Shown here: one piece after another, positions 27,317 to 36,124 of the stretch
Numbering within the stretch: the stretch's first letter is position 1
Layout: each line of letters starts with the position of its first letter
DNA from: Paenibacillus castaneae
Lineage (GTDB): Bacteria; Bacillota; Bacilli; Paenibacillales; Paenibacillaceae
Direction: 5' to 3'
Length of the DNA stretch: 64,000 nucleotides
NCBI RefSeq assembly: GCF_002884445.1
Contig: NZ_KZ614144.1
Span: 5,692,712 to 5,756,711, forward strand
The notes under the pieces: generated by a model
The model's database searches: none
Told to the model about the DNA's origin: nothing
Seen by the model: only the letters and a program-made list of their open reading frames with translations
Position numbers and translations under genes: made by a program

Positions 27317-28426
27317 ATGAAAAAAATTGTATATCTGATAATGTTAACCTATGGTTTGATTAGTATTTCTAATACTATACCAAATCGGGCGGAAGCAAGC
27401 GGTAGTTATACAGCCAAGGTATACACCGATTCATTGAATGTCCGCAGCGAGCCTTCTCTTGAATCGTCGATTGTGGGTTCTTTGAAGAACCGCGAGATAG
27501 TCACCGTTTCGAACGAAGAGCACGGCTGGCTGCGCATCAAGTCGGACCGGGTCTCCGGCTGGGCGGCAGGTTATTATTTGAAGAAGGTCGATGGCAGTGT
27601 CGTAACGGCATCGGCGACAGATCAAGTTGACAGTGTGCTAAAGAGTTCTGCAGCCACCCGTGCAACTGTACTGGCGGATTCGCTTCGGATCAGGGCCGGC
27701 GCCGGATTGAAATATAAGGTTCTAGGAGGCCTAACAAAGGGTGAGGCTGTTACGATAATAGACAACCGGGAAGGATGGGTTCGTATCCAGACTCCGGATG
27801 GGCAAACCGGCTGGGTATCAGATCGTTATATCGTGAAAGACGCAATACAAACGGCGGCAGTTTCTTCAGGAAAATCGAAGGGACTTAAAGGGAAAGTAAT
27901 CGTCATTGACCCCGGTCACGGCGGAGACGATCCCGGAGCGATCGGTACGAAATTTGAAACGATGGAGAAAGAGCTTAATTTGAGCACCTCCTTCTACCTC
28001 GAGGATGAGCTGCGCAATCGCGGAGCGCGCGTCCTCATGACAAGAACGAAGGATGGGGAGAAGCCCCAACTTTCCGACAGAGTGAAGATAAGCGAATCCG
28101 CCGGCGCGGACGCTTTCGTCAGCATCCATTATAATTCCTCGGAGAATAAAACGTCCGGCATACTTACCTTCTATTATTCGGAATCGAAAGATCAGCAATT
28201 GGCCCGCGCGTTGGAGAACAGACTTGCGGACGGCATCGGCTTGAAGAGCAATGGGATTTCTTTCGGCGATCTTCACGTCTTGCGGGAAAATGATACGGTA
28301 TCTACACTCGTAGAGCTCGGTTTCTTGACCAACGCAAAGGATGAATCCATCATCCGCGGCTCCGACTACCAAAAGAAAGCAGCCAAAGCAATTGCGAAAG
28401 GGCTGGAGGATTACTTCAGCAGGTAA
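27317..28426 (+). CDS. N-acetylmuramoyl-L-alanine amidase with two SH3b domains
   Basis: Secreted cell-wall hydrolase, 369 residues. Signal peptide 1-27 (cleavage near AEA/SG) is followed by SH3b domain 1 (about 32-92, LNVRSEPSLESSIVGSL) and SH3b domain 2 (about 112-175, LRIRAGAGLKYKVLGGL). The C-terminal Amidase_3 domain runs from about 193 to 366, with zinc ligands in VIDPGHGGDDPG, the following Glu (MEKELNLS), FVSIHYN, and catalytic Glu in LVELGFLTN. It cleaves the bond between MurNAc and L-Ala. It starts at ATG after AAAGGAG and stands alone, divergent from the GH32 gene. Confidence 0.95.
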   Translation: MKKIVYLIMLTYGLISISNTIPNRAEASGSYTAKVYTDSLNVRSEPSLESSIVGSLKNREIVTVSNEEHGWLRIKSDRVSGWAAGYYLKKVDGSVVTASATDQVDSVLKSSAATRATVLADSLRIRAGAGLKYKVLGGLTKGEAVTIIDNREGWVRIQTPDGQTGWVSDRYIVKDAIQTAAVSSGKSKGLKGKVIVIDPGHGGDDPGAIGTKFETMEKELNLSTSFYLEDELRNRGARVLMTRTKDGEKPQLSDRVKISESAGADAFVSIHYNSSENKTSGILTFYYSESKDQQLARALENRLADGIGLKSNGISFGDLHVLRENDTVSTLVELGFLTNAKDESIIRGSDYQKKAAKAIAKGLEDYFSR

Positions 28427-28448
28427 CTGCATATTTAATCGTACAAGA

Positions 28449-28475
28449 GCAGACCGCCAGCTTTGGGCGGTCTGC
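28449..28475. terminator. Bidirectional hairpin between convergent genes
   Basis: GCAGACCGCC (28449) pairs with GGCGGTCTGC (28466), a 10-bp perfect stem between the amidase stop and the converging alkylation-repair gene. Confidence 0.65.
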
Positions 28476-28486
28476 AATGCAATCGT

Positions 28487-29194
28487 TTAACACCTTACAT
28501 ATTTGCGTTTAAAACCCAGTTGTTCTTTATCTATTGCCTTTTGAATATTTACGGATGCCTGTATAGACTTGCTTTTTGTCTTATCCCCTTTGACTTCTAC
28601 TGGACCTACTGCCTCAGCGGTCTCGACCGCCCTATCATGGAGCGGCAAATAGGATACCCCCACTGTATAAAGATAATTATTCATAGCGTATTTGGTTCGT
28701 TCGGGAGAATCGTGAATCGTATTCTGCACCATTTCAAGCATATTGGCAAGTTTACTTTCGGAAAACTCACTGTCAGGTCGATTACCCAAAAGCCAGCAAT
28801 AACAACTCCAGCCCGCTGACATTCTCAACTCGTCGCCGCTTGCAATCCATTTATCGGCAACTTCTTGTGCGATATCTGTTTCTGCCAAGGTTACTGCCAC
28901 TACATAATCGGAGAGCATATAGAAGTAAGCCAAATCTATCCAACGATTAAAATCAGCTTCAGTCATTGCATTTGGGTCTGCAATAATGCCTGCAAAGTAC
29001 ATGGCGTCGTAATTCCCCGTTTTGTAAAGCTGCTCAGCCAAAGGTTGATTTTTTTTGATTTTCTTGGCTATGGGCTTCATTCCGCCTGTAGCCACACCAA
29101 AGAGCGGTTCGTGCGCGCCATTGGATATGTATATTTTCTTGGTTCGTTCCTTGCCGAGAGCTTCCAGCTCCTGCATAACCATTTCGAAATTCAT
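28487..29194 (-). CDS. DNA alkylation repair protein (AlkD-like)
   Basis: 235 residues of helical HEAT-like repeats typical of AlkC/AlkD-type DNA glycosylases, which remove N3- and N7-alkylated purines by embracing the helix. Recognisable stretches are LGKERTKKIYISNGAHEPLFG at the start and MSAGWSCYCWLLGNR in the middle. AAGGAAG precedes ATG 29194. Monocistronic. Some family members have no proven glycosylase activity, so activity is inferred. Confidence 0.85.
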   Translation of the reverse strand: MNFEMVMQELEALGKERTKKIYISNGAHEPLFGVATGGMKPIAKKIKKNQPLAEQLYKTGNYDAMYFAGIIADPNAMTEADFNRWIDLAYFYMLSDYVVAVTLAETDIAQEVADKWIASGDELRMSAGWSCYCWLLGNRPDSEFSESKLANMLEMVQNTIHDSPERTKYAMNNYLYTVGVSYLPLHDRAVETAEAVGPVEVKGDKTKSKSIQASVNIQKAIDKEQLGFKRKYVRC

Positions 29195-29287
29195 AGTTTA
29201 ACACTTCCTTAGTTTTAAAGAATTACATCCATTTTATCATAATCACATGTTGGACAGCGATCGTGTAGTTAGGGGCTTATCAGTTCC

Positions 29288-30073
29288 TTAGTTGGCCTGC
29301 GAATCGTTCGTTGTCCGACTTGCTTTCACATGTTTAAGCTGGGCAACGATGATGACGCTAATAATGACCAGAAGGAACCACGAGCTGATCTTACTGAAAC
29401 TAACCAGCTGCCAGGTTTGGTGCTGGTCAGGGTATTTCCAAGCATCAAAAAAAGTGGCTATATTTTCAGCTGACCAGATGAAAAAACCTACAATGATAAA
29501 AGCGAGCGTTAAGGGCATTCGATATGTTTTAGTTCGTACCCGATATATGATCCATGTTTTCCAGAAGACAATAAATACAAGCGCCGTCAGCCACCAACGA
29601 AAATCGGGAATAAAATGATGTGTGAAAAAGTTGAAATAGATTGCTCCTCCTAGCAGTACCGAGGGCGCAAGCCCTGGCCAGCCAGTCATGTCCATCCGCA
29701 GTCTCCGCCATACCTGACACATAAAGCTTGCTACACTTGCATACATAAACCCGCTATAAAGTGGGACACCGAGCAGCTTTGTATATCCAAGCTCAGGGTA
29801 TGACCATGATCCCATCGATACCTTATATAGCTCCAGCACCAAACCAATAATGTGAAATATACAAATTACTTTGATTTCATCACGCGTCTCTAATCCGCAG
29901 CGGTACATGAGGTATTGCACTCCAAGCAATATAAGTAGAATGGCATCATAGCGATGGAGGAAAGGTACCTCTATTATGCTAGAGAGGGCAAGAGTTCCAA
30001 AGATAGCAACCGGAAATATGCAGCTCATCGCCTGATGATAGCCAAAATGCATTAGTTGTACAATAGGTTTCAA
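29288..30073 (-). CDS. DUF817 family membrane protein (YoaT-like)
   Basis: Integral membrane protein of 261 residues with about eight hydrophobic segments. The centre, with SYPELGYTKLLGVPLYSGFM, is characteristic of the DUF817/YoaT family, whose function is not known. It starts at TTG 30073 behind GGAGGAG. Single gene. Confidence 0.8.
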   Translation of the reverse strand: MKPIVQLMHFGYHQAMSCIFPVAIFGTLALSSIIEVPFLHRYDAILLILLGVQYLMYRCGLETRDEIKVICIFHIIGLVLELYKVSMGSWSYPELGYTKLLGVPLYSGFMYASVASFMCQVWRRLRMDMTGWPGLAPSVLLGGAIYFNFFTHHFIPDFRWWLTALVFIVFWKTWIIYRVRTKTYRMPLTLAFIIVGFFIWSAENIATFFDAWKYPDQHQTWQLVSFSKISSWFLLVIISVIIVAQLKHVKASRTTNDSQAN

Positions 30074-30411
30074 TTTTGTTTATCTCCTCCTCATGAATCA
30101 ATTTTGAGTGCTTTTATCTTTTACTAATAATATAGGTGTAATGGATTTGGAAAAAGAGAAAATAGCTAGTTTGAATTTTCTTGTTTTCTCACATTAAGAA
30201 TAGTAATTACTCCTTTAGACTATTAAGCGATGACATGAAAAGCCTATGGGTGGTTAAGTTATGAATGAACTTCCATTACGGGGACAAGATACATCATATG
30301 TTGAAATATTTCCTCAAAAGATTGGGGTCCCCTCCTTTGGCACGATAGTCAAAATAACTGGGCATATTCTGGGTTGGGTTAGAATGAAGAAACATGCTAT
30401 GGAGATGAGTT
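30074..30411. other. Gene-free stretch upstream of the DUF421 gene
   Basis: A 99-codon plus frame at 30261-30560 overlaps the DUF421 gene and has no family features. Otherwise the stretch is AT-rich and presumably holds the two divergent promoters. Confidence 0.3.
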
Positions 30412-31110
30412 ATGGATACGATATGGCAGTACTCCCTCAGAACTTTGTTAGGCTTTATAGTTCTATTATTATTAACGCGCATTTTAGGAAAAAAACAATT
30501 AAGTCAAATGACGTTTTTCACCTATATTACCGGAATTGCTCTCGGGAACATTGCCGGTGAAATGGCTTTAAATAAAGAAATAAAAGTAGTCGCAGGTATC
30601 ACTGTAATGACAATGTGGGCGCTGCTTACTATAATCATTGAGCAACTAAGCCTTAAATCTCCGCTAATTCGAGTATTATTCGACGGGGAGCCTGCAATCG
30701 TCATCAAAAAGGGAAAAATTCAAGCAAAAGCTATGGCTTTGAGCAAGCTAAATATGGACGATTTGAGCATGCTTCTCAGAGAGAAAAGTGTATTTTCCGT
30801 ACGGGAAGTCGACTATGCGATTCTGGAGCCGAACGGGAAATTAAGTGTATTAAAGAAGCAAGAAGAGGAAAGTCCGACAAGAATGGATCTGCAAATACCC
30901 GTTCGTGAGCGATTGTATCTTCCAACCGAACTCATTGTCGATGGCAAAATTGTTAAGAGGAATTTGAAGGAGCTGCAATTGAATCGCGAGTGGCTTGAAG
31001 AACAAATCAAACCGTATGGAGTGCAGTCCGTACATGATGTATTTTTTGCCGAGCTGCAAAGTGATGGAACTATTTATGTGGATAAGAAATCATCTCACCA
31101 AAACAGCTAA
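30412..31110 (+). CDS. DUF421 family membrane protein (YetF/YdfR-like)
   Basis: 232 residues. Three hydrophobic segments in the first 85 residues are followed by a cytoplasmic YetF-type domain with the family motif RVLFDGEPAIVIKKGKI and a second subdomain ending FFAELQSDGTIYVDKK. The family is widespread in spore-formers; function is not settled. GGAG seven bases upstream fixes the ATG at 30412. Confidence 0.88.
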   Translation: MDTIWQYSLRTLLGFIVLLLLTRILGKKQLSQMTFFTYITGIALGNIAGEMALNKEIKVVAGITVMTMWALLTIIIEQLSLKSPLIRVLFDGEPAIVIKKGKIQAKAMALSKLNMDDLSMLLREKSVFSVREVDYAILEPNGKLSVLKKQEEESPTRMDLQIPVRERLYLPTELIVDGKIVKRNLKELQLNREWLEEQIKPYGVQSVHDVFFAELQSDGTIYVDKKSSHQNS

Positions 31111-31225
31111 TAACGCAAACCTGATATTATAAAGGAACGTAACCTTGTCTGTTCACTAAATTAGACACTTTCACCATAGTAAAGTCCATGAAAATCGGAG
31201 AAGAAAACAGAAAAGAAAATAAAAA

Positions 31226-31271
31226 GCCGAGTGAAATCAGGGGTAAATGCCCTGAAATCACTTCGGCTTGC
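31226..31271 (-). terminator. Terminator of the DUF2642 gene; third, diverged copy of the island-repeat core
   Basis: AAGCCGAGTGAAATCAGGG (31226) pairs with CCCTGAAATCACTTCGGCTT (31252), and the minus strand continues TTTTTATTTT. The same stem design, and some sequence on both sides, recurs within the two 245-bp repeats at 37.5 and 45.7 kb, each behind a minus-strand gene. Confidence 0.8.
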
Positions 31272-31344
31272 AGTCGACTTTTTAAAGCTTTGCTCGAACT
31301 TTTTCCGGTTATAACTTTATGATTAGTCCGCTCGCGTTCATTGC

Positions 31345-31668
31345 TTATTTCTCTTCTGCTTTTTCAAAATAAACGATTTCACATAATCGAATGTGATGCT
31401 TTTTTCCATGAACTATAAGAGCTACGTGATCAATGAAAACATCATCCAGAGTACCTACCAATTTGCCGACAGTTGTCGTAATGACAATCATTAACCCTAT
31501 GTGTTGGGTTAAATGCTCTATAAATTTGGGTTCCACTGCTGTTGTGTACATGACATTTTTTGGCAACACCAGAGTTTCCTTGCGCTGTAAGTCTCCATTC
31601 CAATAATATTGCGGGGCTGGGAATGAGGCATAGGCCTGCGGATAGCCATAGTACACAAATCTATTCAT
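31345..31668 (-). CDS. DUF2642 family protein
   Basis: 107 residues. The C-terminal part (IGLMIVITTTVGKLVGTLDD, DHVALIVHGKKHHIRLCEIV) has the small beta-barrel pattern of DUF2642 proteins such as Bacillus YuzF, some of which are spore-associated. The N-terminus is rich in Tyr, Pro and Ala (YYGYPQAYASFPAPQYY), as in spore-coat proteins. A TAGGAG lies one base before ATG 31677 but ten bases before ATG 31668, so the second is preferred. A role in the coat is inference. Confidence 0.75.
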   Translation of the reverse strand: MNRFVYYGYPQAYASFPAPQYYWNGDLQRKETLVLPKNVMYTTAVEPKFIEHLTQHIGLMIVITTTVGKLVGTLDDVFIDHVALIVHGKKHHIRLCEIVYFEKAEEK

Positions 31669-31822
31669 GTGTTGCATACTCCTATGTCATAAATTAAAAA
31701 CTTATTTATAACTTATGACAAATTACTATGTAGTATTCCAATTCACCCCTTCTCCCTAAATTACCTGACAGCTTGTGCTAATATAGTCATATTAGAAGAA
31801 CAGGGGAAAGTTATAGCCGAAA

Positions 31823-31867
31823 AAACCCGAAAGGCAGACACTTTAACCATGTCTAGCTTTCGGGTTT
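31823..31867 (-). terminator. Terminator of the leucine-rich-repeat gene
   Basis: AACCCGAAAG (31824) pairs with CTTTCGGGTT (31857), with an inner GCAGACA/TGTCTAGC extension. On the minus strand it is followed by TTTTCGG. Confidence 0.7.
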
Positions 31868-31878
31868 ACGTTTAAACG

Positions 31879-33312
31879 TTATTTTTTCTCAAAAATAAGA
31901 ACTGACTTGCTGCTCGGTATATACTCTACTGAAGATTCCAGCAGCTCGGATACGAAGCGTACCGGTACAAACGTAGTTCCTTTCTTCAAGAGCAAAGGCG
32001 TATCAAAAGCAACCGTTTTTCCATTTACGTTTGCAGTCTTCTTATCAACAACCCAACGGATCGTCTTGCCGTCCTTCACGATGGTGACTTCTTTCTTGCT
32101 TTGATTCCACGCAACGTTCGCACCTAATCGCTCCGATACGAATCTAACTGGAACATAAGTGCGCTGTGACACTATAAATGGAGCAGTGCTAAGCTTGAAC
32201 GCACTCTCCCCTACGTAGGCGGTCGTACTTCCTATGACTAATCGCTGAGCTTTCAATTGATTTAAAGGATGTCCATCCCCTGCAAGCTTGTTCAGAAGCA
32301 TGTAGGATTTCGTCGTATTCCTCAAATCCAAGTAGTTGCCCGTTAAATCCAGACCGTATCTTATCGCTCCTGTGTCAAAGTGAGTATCGAACCTATGGTT
32401 GCTAATCGGCTCGATATTCCATATCCGATTATTCGCTAAGTATAAGTTAGAAATCTTTTTAAGAGATCTCAACGGCTCAAGATCGTATACTAGGTTGTTG
32501 TTGAGATTCAAAACCTCCAGGTTTGTCAGCTTTCGCAGAGGAGTAATTACTTTAATCTGATTGTTCTCCGCGTATAGAGATCTCAATAGGCTCAATCCTT
32601 CAAGCGCATTAAGATCTGTAATCTGATTGCCGCCAATGTGAAGGTTCATCAAGCTCTTAGACAGCGGTTTAAGCAGCTTTAGATCCGAGATCTTATTGTT
32701 CTCAAGATCCAAATTTATAATCTTAGTCAATTTGCTAATCGGTTCAAAATTCGCGATCGGATTATCATTCAATTTTAACCATGTTAAATCTTTGAGTGTC
32801 GTTAGCACCTGTATATCAGTAATATGGTTAGCACCTGCTCCGAGCTCGTTCAGACGTGGGAAATGCTTAACTACATCAATCGATGTAAGGTTGTTCCCGT
32901 TCACCGTTAAACTCTCCAAGTTCTTCAAGGAGGACAAAACCCCAATTGAATCGATCTGATTGTAGGAAAGATCTAGATAGCGAATTTGTTTTAACGCTGC
33001 GAGCGGCTCGATATCCGCAATCTCGTTCAGGTATAGATTCAGATTCGTCAAATTCGTCGCATATTGCAGGCCTTGTACGCTCTTGATCCCTTTGAATGCT
33101 AGATTAAGATCGGTCAGCGATTCCATTTCTTGCTTCGTAATAGCTTCATCCTCGTTCTTGTCTAAAATTTGCCTGATCGCTTGCTCCAGCTTTTCGTCAT
33201 GAAAGCTAATTTTTGAGCTTGCCTCTAAGCTTGCCTGATCTGCAGATGCTTGTCCGGACAAGCCTAGACTAATGACTAACATAAGCAGAAGCCCTGTTAT
33301 AACCTTTTTCAT
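31879..33312 (-). CDS. Secreted leucine-rich-repeat protein with copper-amine-oxidase-like domain
   Basis: About 477 residues. A signal peptide (MKKVITGLLLMLVISLGLSG, cleavage near ASA) is followed by an EF-hand/internalin-cap-like segment (ILDKNEDEAITKQEM) and about eleven 22-residue SDS22/internalin leucine-rich repeats (LTNLNLYLNEIADIEPLAAL). The final 110 residues are a copper amine oxidase N-terminal-like domain (RTYVPVRFVSERLGANVAW, GTTFVPVRFVSELL), common as a wall or carbohydrate module in Paenibacillus. The upstream ATG at 33339 overlaps the ribosome site GAGGAG, so ATG 33312 is chosen. Probably a surface adhesion or scaffold protein; ligand unknown. Confidence 0.88.
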   Translation of the reverse strand: MKKVITGLLLMLVISLGLSGQASADQASLEASSKISFHDEKLEQAIRQILDKNEDEAITKQEMESLTDLNLAFKGIKSVQGLQYATNLTNLNLYLNEIADIEPLAALKQIRYLDLSYNQIDSIGVLSSLKNLESLTVNGNNLTSIDVVKHFPRLNELGAGANHITDIQVLTTLKDLTWLKLNDNPIANFEPISKLTKIINLDLENNKISDLKLLKPLSKSLMNLHIGGNQITDLNALEGLSLLRSLYAENNQIKVITPLRKLTNLEVLNLNNNLVYDLEPLRSLKKISNLYLANNRIWNIEPISNHRFDTHFDTGAIRYGLDLTGNYLDLRNTTKSYMLLNKLAGDGHPLNQLKAQRLVIGSTTAYVGESAFKLSTAPFIVSQRTYVPVRFVSERLGANVAWNQSKKEVTIVKDGKTIRWVVDKKTANVNGKTVAFDTPLLLKKGTTFVPVRFVSELLESSVEYIPSSKSVLIFEKK

Positions 33313-33460
33313 GATGACTTTAGCTCCTCTTCTATTCACTTCTATACATGATTAGACGTTGGTTACCTTAGAAAGTTGCTTAGACAATCATTAACAAAAC
33401 TCAATCCTTAATTAACCGTTCGCGTGAAAATATTTTTGTTCTGACTAAACAATTCATCTA

Positions 33461-33501
33461 AGCAAACAAGGTTCAGAATAATATTCTGAACCCTGTTTGC
33501 T
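33461..33501 (-). terminator. Long perfect inverted repeat after the SLH remnant
   Basis: AGCAAACAAGGTTCAGAATA at 33461 is followed immediately by its near-perfect complement ending GTTTGCT at 33501. It lies 3' of the decayed SLH gene and is probably its terminator, though no T-run follows. Confidence 0.6.
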
Positions 33502-33556
33502 CTAAATCAGAAGTGTGTCACCTGTAGGCTACACATATAATTTGATACCGTTTTTC

Positions 33557-33790
33557 TTACAGTGAAAGCAGATTGTATAGCATTTGTGCTAATTCTGCTC
33601 TTGTTGAGCTATCCGCAGGATTAAGCTTTCCATTGCTGCCGTTTATGATTCAAGCTTTTATAAGTGCGTTTATCGCATCATTTGCATAATCTGAAATCTG
33701 TTCGGCATCCTCGTAATCACTGATCATTTTGTTACCCGTTGGTTCAGGGAGCATTTGAGTGGCAGACTGAAATTGCTTTCTACATGTCGG
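33557..33790 (-). pseudogene. Decayed SLH-domain gene 3' end
   Basis: The minus strand reads ISDYANDAINALIKA, then a TGA where SLH domains have Gly, then IINGSNGKLNPADSS and STRAELAQMLYNLLSL before a TAA at 33557. This is one C-terminal S-layer-homology domain with a single GGA-to-TGA type change. Upstream of about 33790 the frame is not convincing, so most of the gene has been lost. Confidence 0.7.
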
Positions 33791-33923
33791 TAGAAAATAA
33801 AGTCCTAGACTGTCGCTGTTTCATTGAACTAACGTCTCCCGTTTGTTCAACGACAGCTCCGTTTCTTATGGTAAGGTTCTCCGCGCTATTAATAACGGCA
33901 AGTTTTAAGAACTTTCTATCTGC

Positions 33924-34358
33924 TCATTTTAGCATCGCACTGGCAATTGTCAAAAAGTCCTCCCGACCGATCTCAAAATGACCGTAGCGAAAGGAATACC
34001 CCCAATTTCGGTTCCCGCGAGTGAAGCTAAGCTTTTCTAATAGATCTCTAATCTGTACCTCACAGCATGAAATATAGCGGATATTTCTGCGTAATGGCAC
34101 AAATGATTCTGACATCTGATATTCGTAGACTTTATCATCATCCACTTCGCCGATAGCGGTGAACGCTTGGAGTGGTGCCCCTTCCCTCATTTCTGTTCGC
34201 GGGGAATAGTAGATCAACCAATCGCCTGCTCGCATCTTACGTAAAGGTGCCGACTTGCCGTGACAGAGCTGAGCGAATCCCTCCAACTCTCCACACTTCA
34301 CATGGGATGCGGACGCGACACCAATCCAGAAGCGGCTTTGCTCGCTTATTTCATCCAT
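33924..34358 (-). CDS. EVE domain protein
   Basis: 144 residues, entirely an EVE/PUA-like domain: FWIGVASASHVKCGELEGFA at the start, GDWLIYYSPRTEM and a C-terminal YGHFEIGREDF. EVE domains bind modified bases in DNA or RNA and occur both in housekeeping and in defence contexts; here no restriction or defence gene is adjacent. GAGG is one base from ATG 34364 but seven from ATG 34358, so the latter is chosen. Confidence 0.88.
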   Translation of the reverse strand: MDEISEQSRFWIGVASASHVKCGELEGFAQLCHGKSAPLRKMRAGDWLIYYSPRTEMREGAPLQAFTAIGEVDDDKVYEYQMSESFVPLRRNIRYISCCEVQIRDLLEKLSFTRGNRNWGYSFRYGHFEIGREDFLTIASAMLK

Positions 34359-34396
34359 TTGCATACCTCGAAATCCCTTCCTTTTTTAATAAATGT

Positions 34397-34945
34397 TTAT
34401 GTCGCTTCCCGTACCAATCCTTGTTTTAAGCGGTCCAGCTGCAAAAGATGATGACGGTAGTGCATTTCAACAAGCTGAAACCATTCCTCCGCACACAATC
34501 CACCGAATCTCGGATGGGACACTATATTTTGTTTGGACGCTTTTTCAAGGGCAGGTTCAATGTCCTTCATTCTCTGGATGACAGAGTGCAAGCCTTGAAT
34601 TAGCTGCTCTTTGCTTTCTGGCTGCTCCGGAGTATATTGTGGGGAAGGCGGAACATGAATACGAATGGGCGGGAAGCTTCCTTGAGAAAATATAGCCACA
34701 CCAACCTCGGTTTTTTCCGTTTGAGGTACCATGGGATCTTGGCTTGGCATCAGGCATTGATCAATATTACGAAGCTGCATATCAAGCGCCGAGCTTATGA
34801 GATGTTGAAGCATCTGTCCGATTGACCACTCGTTGTCACTTTGCTTTTGCATCAGCTGCTCCAGACTGAATTGATCCAGTTCATGAATATAATGTGTCGC
34901 AGTTTCCTCAAATCGTTGTAATGCTAACTTTGTTGTAATCATCAT
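34397..34945 (-). CDS. DinB family protein
   Basis: 182 residues, a four-helix-bundle DinB/YfiT-type protein. DNEWSIGQMLQHLISS carries the first metal-binding His, and the C-terminal HYRHHLLQLDRLK the last ones. Members are metal-dependent thiol S-transferases or of unknown role. Ends only 32 bp before the EVE start, possibly co-transcribed with it. Confidence 0.85.
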   Translation of the reverse strand: MMITTKLALQRFEETATHYIHELDQFSLEQLMQKQSDNEWSIGQMLQHLISSALDMQLRNIDQCLMPSQDPMVPQTEKTEVGVAIFSQGSFPPIRIHVPPSPQYTPEQPESKEQLIQGLHSVIQRMKDIEPALEKASKQNIVSHPRFGGLCAEEWFQLVEMHYRHHLLQLDRLKQGLVREAT

Positions 34946-34984
34946 ATCTCATCGCCTCTAATCATCTTTTTTTCTAAGTATACA

Positions 34985-35020
34985 AAAACGCTACTGACAC
35001 CATTATGTCAGTAGCGTTTT
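34985..35020 (-). terminator. Terminator overlapping the WYL regulator stop
   Basis: AAAACGCTACTGACA (34985) pairs with TGTCAGTAGCGTTTT (35006). The stem includes the last codons and stop of the regulator gene, and the minus strand continues TTTTTGTATAC. Confidence 0.8.
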
Positions 35021-35955
35021 AACGTTTTTTCCAGTTCGTTTCTAACCCGATGTCGGAAGGATTCCGGCTCCAGCACAACCACTCCGCCTCCCCAGCCGAG
35101 CACCCAATGCAGCAATTCCTCAGGCTGCCGAACACGTAAGGTCACCAGCAACCCTTCCGTGTGATCCTCTATGGTTTCTATATAGAAGTTGTTCGATTCC
35201 CTTACCTTATCGGCAATGTCAGGTTGGACCCATATGCGCACACGGACGTCGCGATCGTCTGGAGGCTGGTATACATCTAAAAGGAAATCTGCTGGCAACA
35301 TAAATCTATCTTCCAGCTCGATAAGCTCCGACATCCGGGACAACCGGAAATGACGGATGTTTTGACGCAATTCACACCGTGTAACGAGTACCCATGACCC
35401 TTGATGAAGCACAAGTCCATAAGGAGCAACCGTACGAACACTTTGGCGGTTCCCATCAGCCTCGGCAATTCTTTTGGAATATTGGAATCTTATTTTTCTT
35501 TCATCCAGTATCGCTCGACGAATCGCTTCCAAGTATGCCTTCTCTTGTATTCGTGCTATATCTTCAACGGAAGTAAGCAAACGAAAGCTCTTGCGAATCC
35601 GGGATGCCTCACTGCGGATCGGTTCCGGTAGGATGGCTTCAATCTTCCCTCTTGAAGTTCGAGACTTACTGCCATAGTGAACATCAAACCAATGCTCGAT
35701 AAAATCTGTCCCGATGAGTAACGTCACTGCTTCTTCCACCGTGAAACTGACTGGCGGCAGGAAATATCCCTCCATTAAGGAATATCCCTGCCCTGGCGCT
35801 CCTATCACGGATACGCCAGCTTCACTCAAAGCCTGAATATCCCTGTAGATGGTTCTCACGCTTGTTTCAAATGTAGCGGCTAAATCCTCGGCTCGTAACA
35901 CTTCGTTACGCTGCAGCTCAAGCACTATGGCTAACAAACGATCCGTTTTGTTCAT
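35008..35955 (-). CDS. YafY-type HTH / WYL-domain transcriptional regulator
   Basis: About 315 residues. An N-terminal winged helix (LRAEDLAATFETSVRTIYRD) is followed by a WYL domain (residues 140-215, KIRFQYSKR and VAPYGLVLHQGSWVLV) and the WCX C-terminal region. WYL domains sense nucleic-acid or small ligands, and the protein probably represses or activates a nearby gene, perhaps dinB-EVE just downstream. The GTG at 35964 lies in the ribosome site AAGGG, so ATG 35955 is chosen. Confidence 0.9.
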   Translation of the reverse strand: MNKTDRLLAIVLELQRNEVLRAEDLAATFETSVRTIYRDIQALSEAGVSVIGAPGQGYSLMEGYFLPPVSFTVEEAVTLLIGTDFIEHWFDVHYGSKSRTSRGKIEAILPEPIRSEASRIRKSFRLLTSVEDIARIQEKAYLEAIRRAILDERKIRFQYSKRIAEADGNRQSVRTVAPYGLVLHQGSWVLVTRCELRQNIRHFRLSRMSELIELEDRFMLPADFLLDVYQPPDDRDVRVRIWVQPDIADKVRESNNFYIETIEDHTEGLLVTLRVRQPEELLHWVLGWGGGVVVLEPESFRHRVRNELEKTLKRY

Positions 35956-36124
35956 GCACTGCACCCTTTTCCGAGAGATTGTTTATACTAGAGTTGTTAT
36001 TATCAGGCTTTTTTACAAGAGAAAAGAGAGGTCATCATATAACAATACAAGCACCTCCAATGAAAGTATATCACTAGGGTATCCTGCCCGTTTGCGGATT
36101 CCAATCTGCAAAAACCTACGCCAG

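Noticed and set aside
30261..30560. 99-codon plus frame overlapping the DUF421 start
   Set aside because: Out of frame with a well-supported gene and unlike any family; the ribosome site of DUF421 lies inside it.
33924..34358. EVE gene as part of a defence island
   Set aside because: No restriction, nuclease or toxin genes lie next to it; neighbours are DinB and a WYL regulator in ordinary context.
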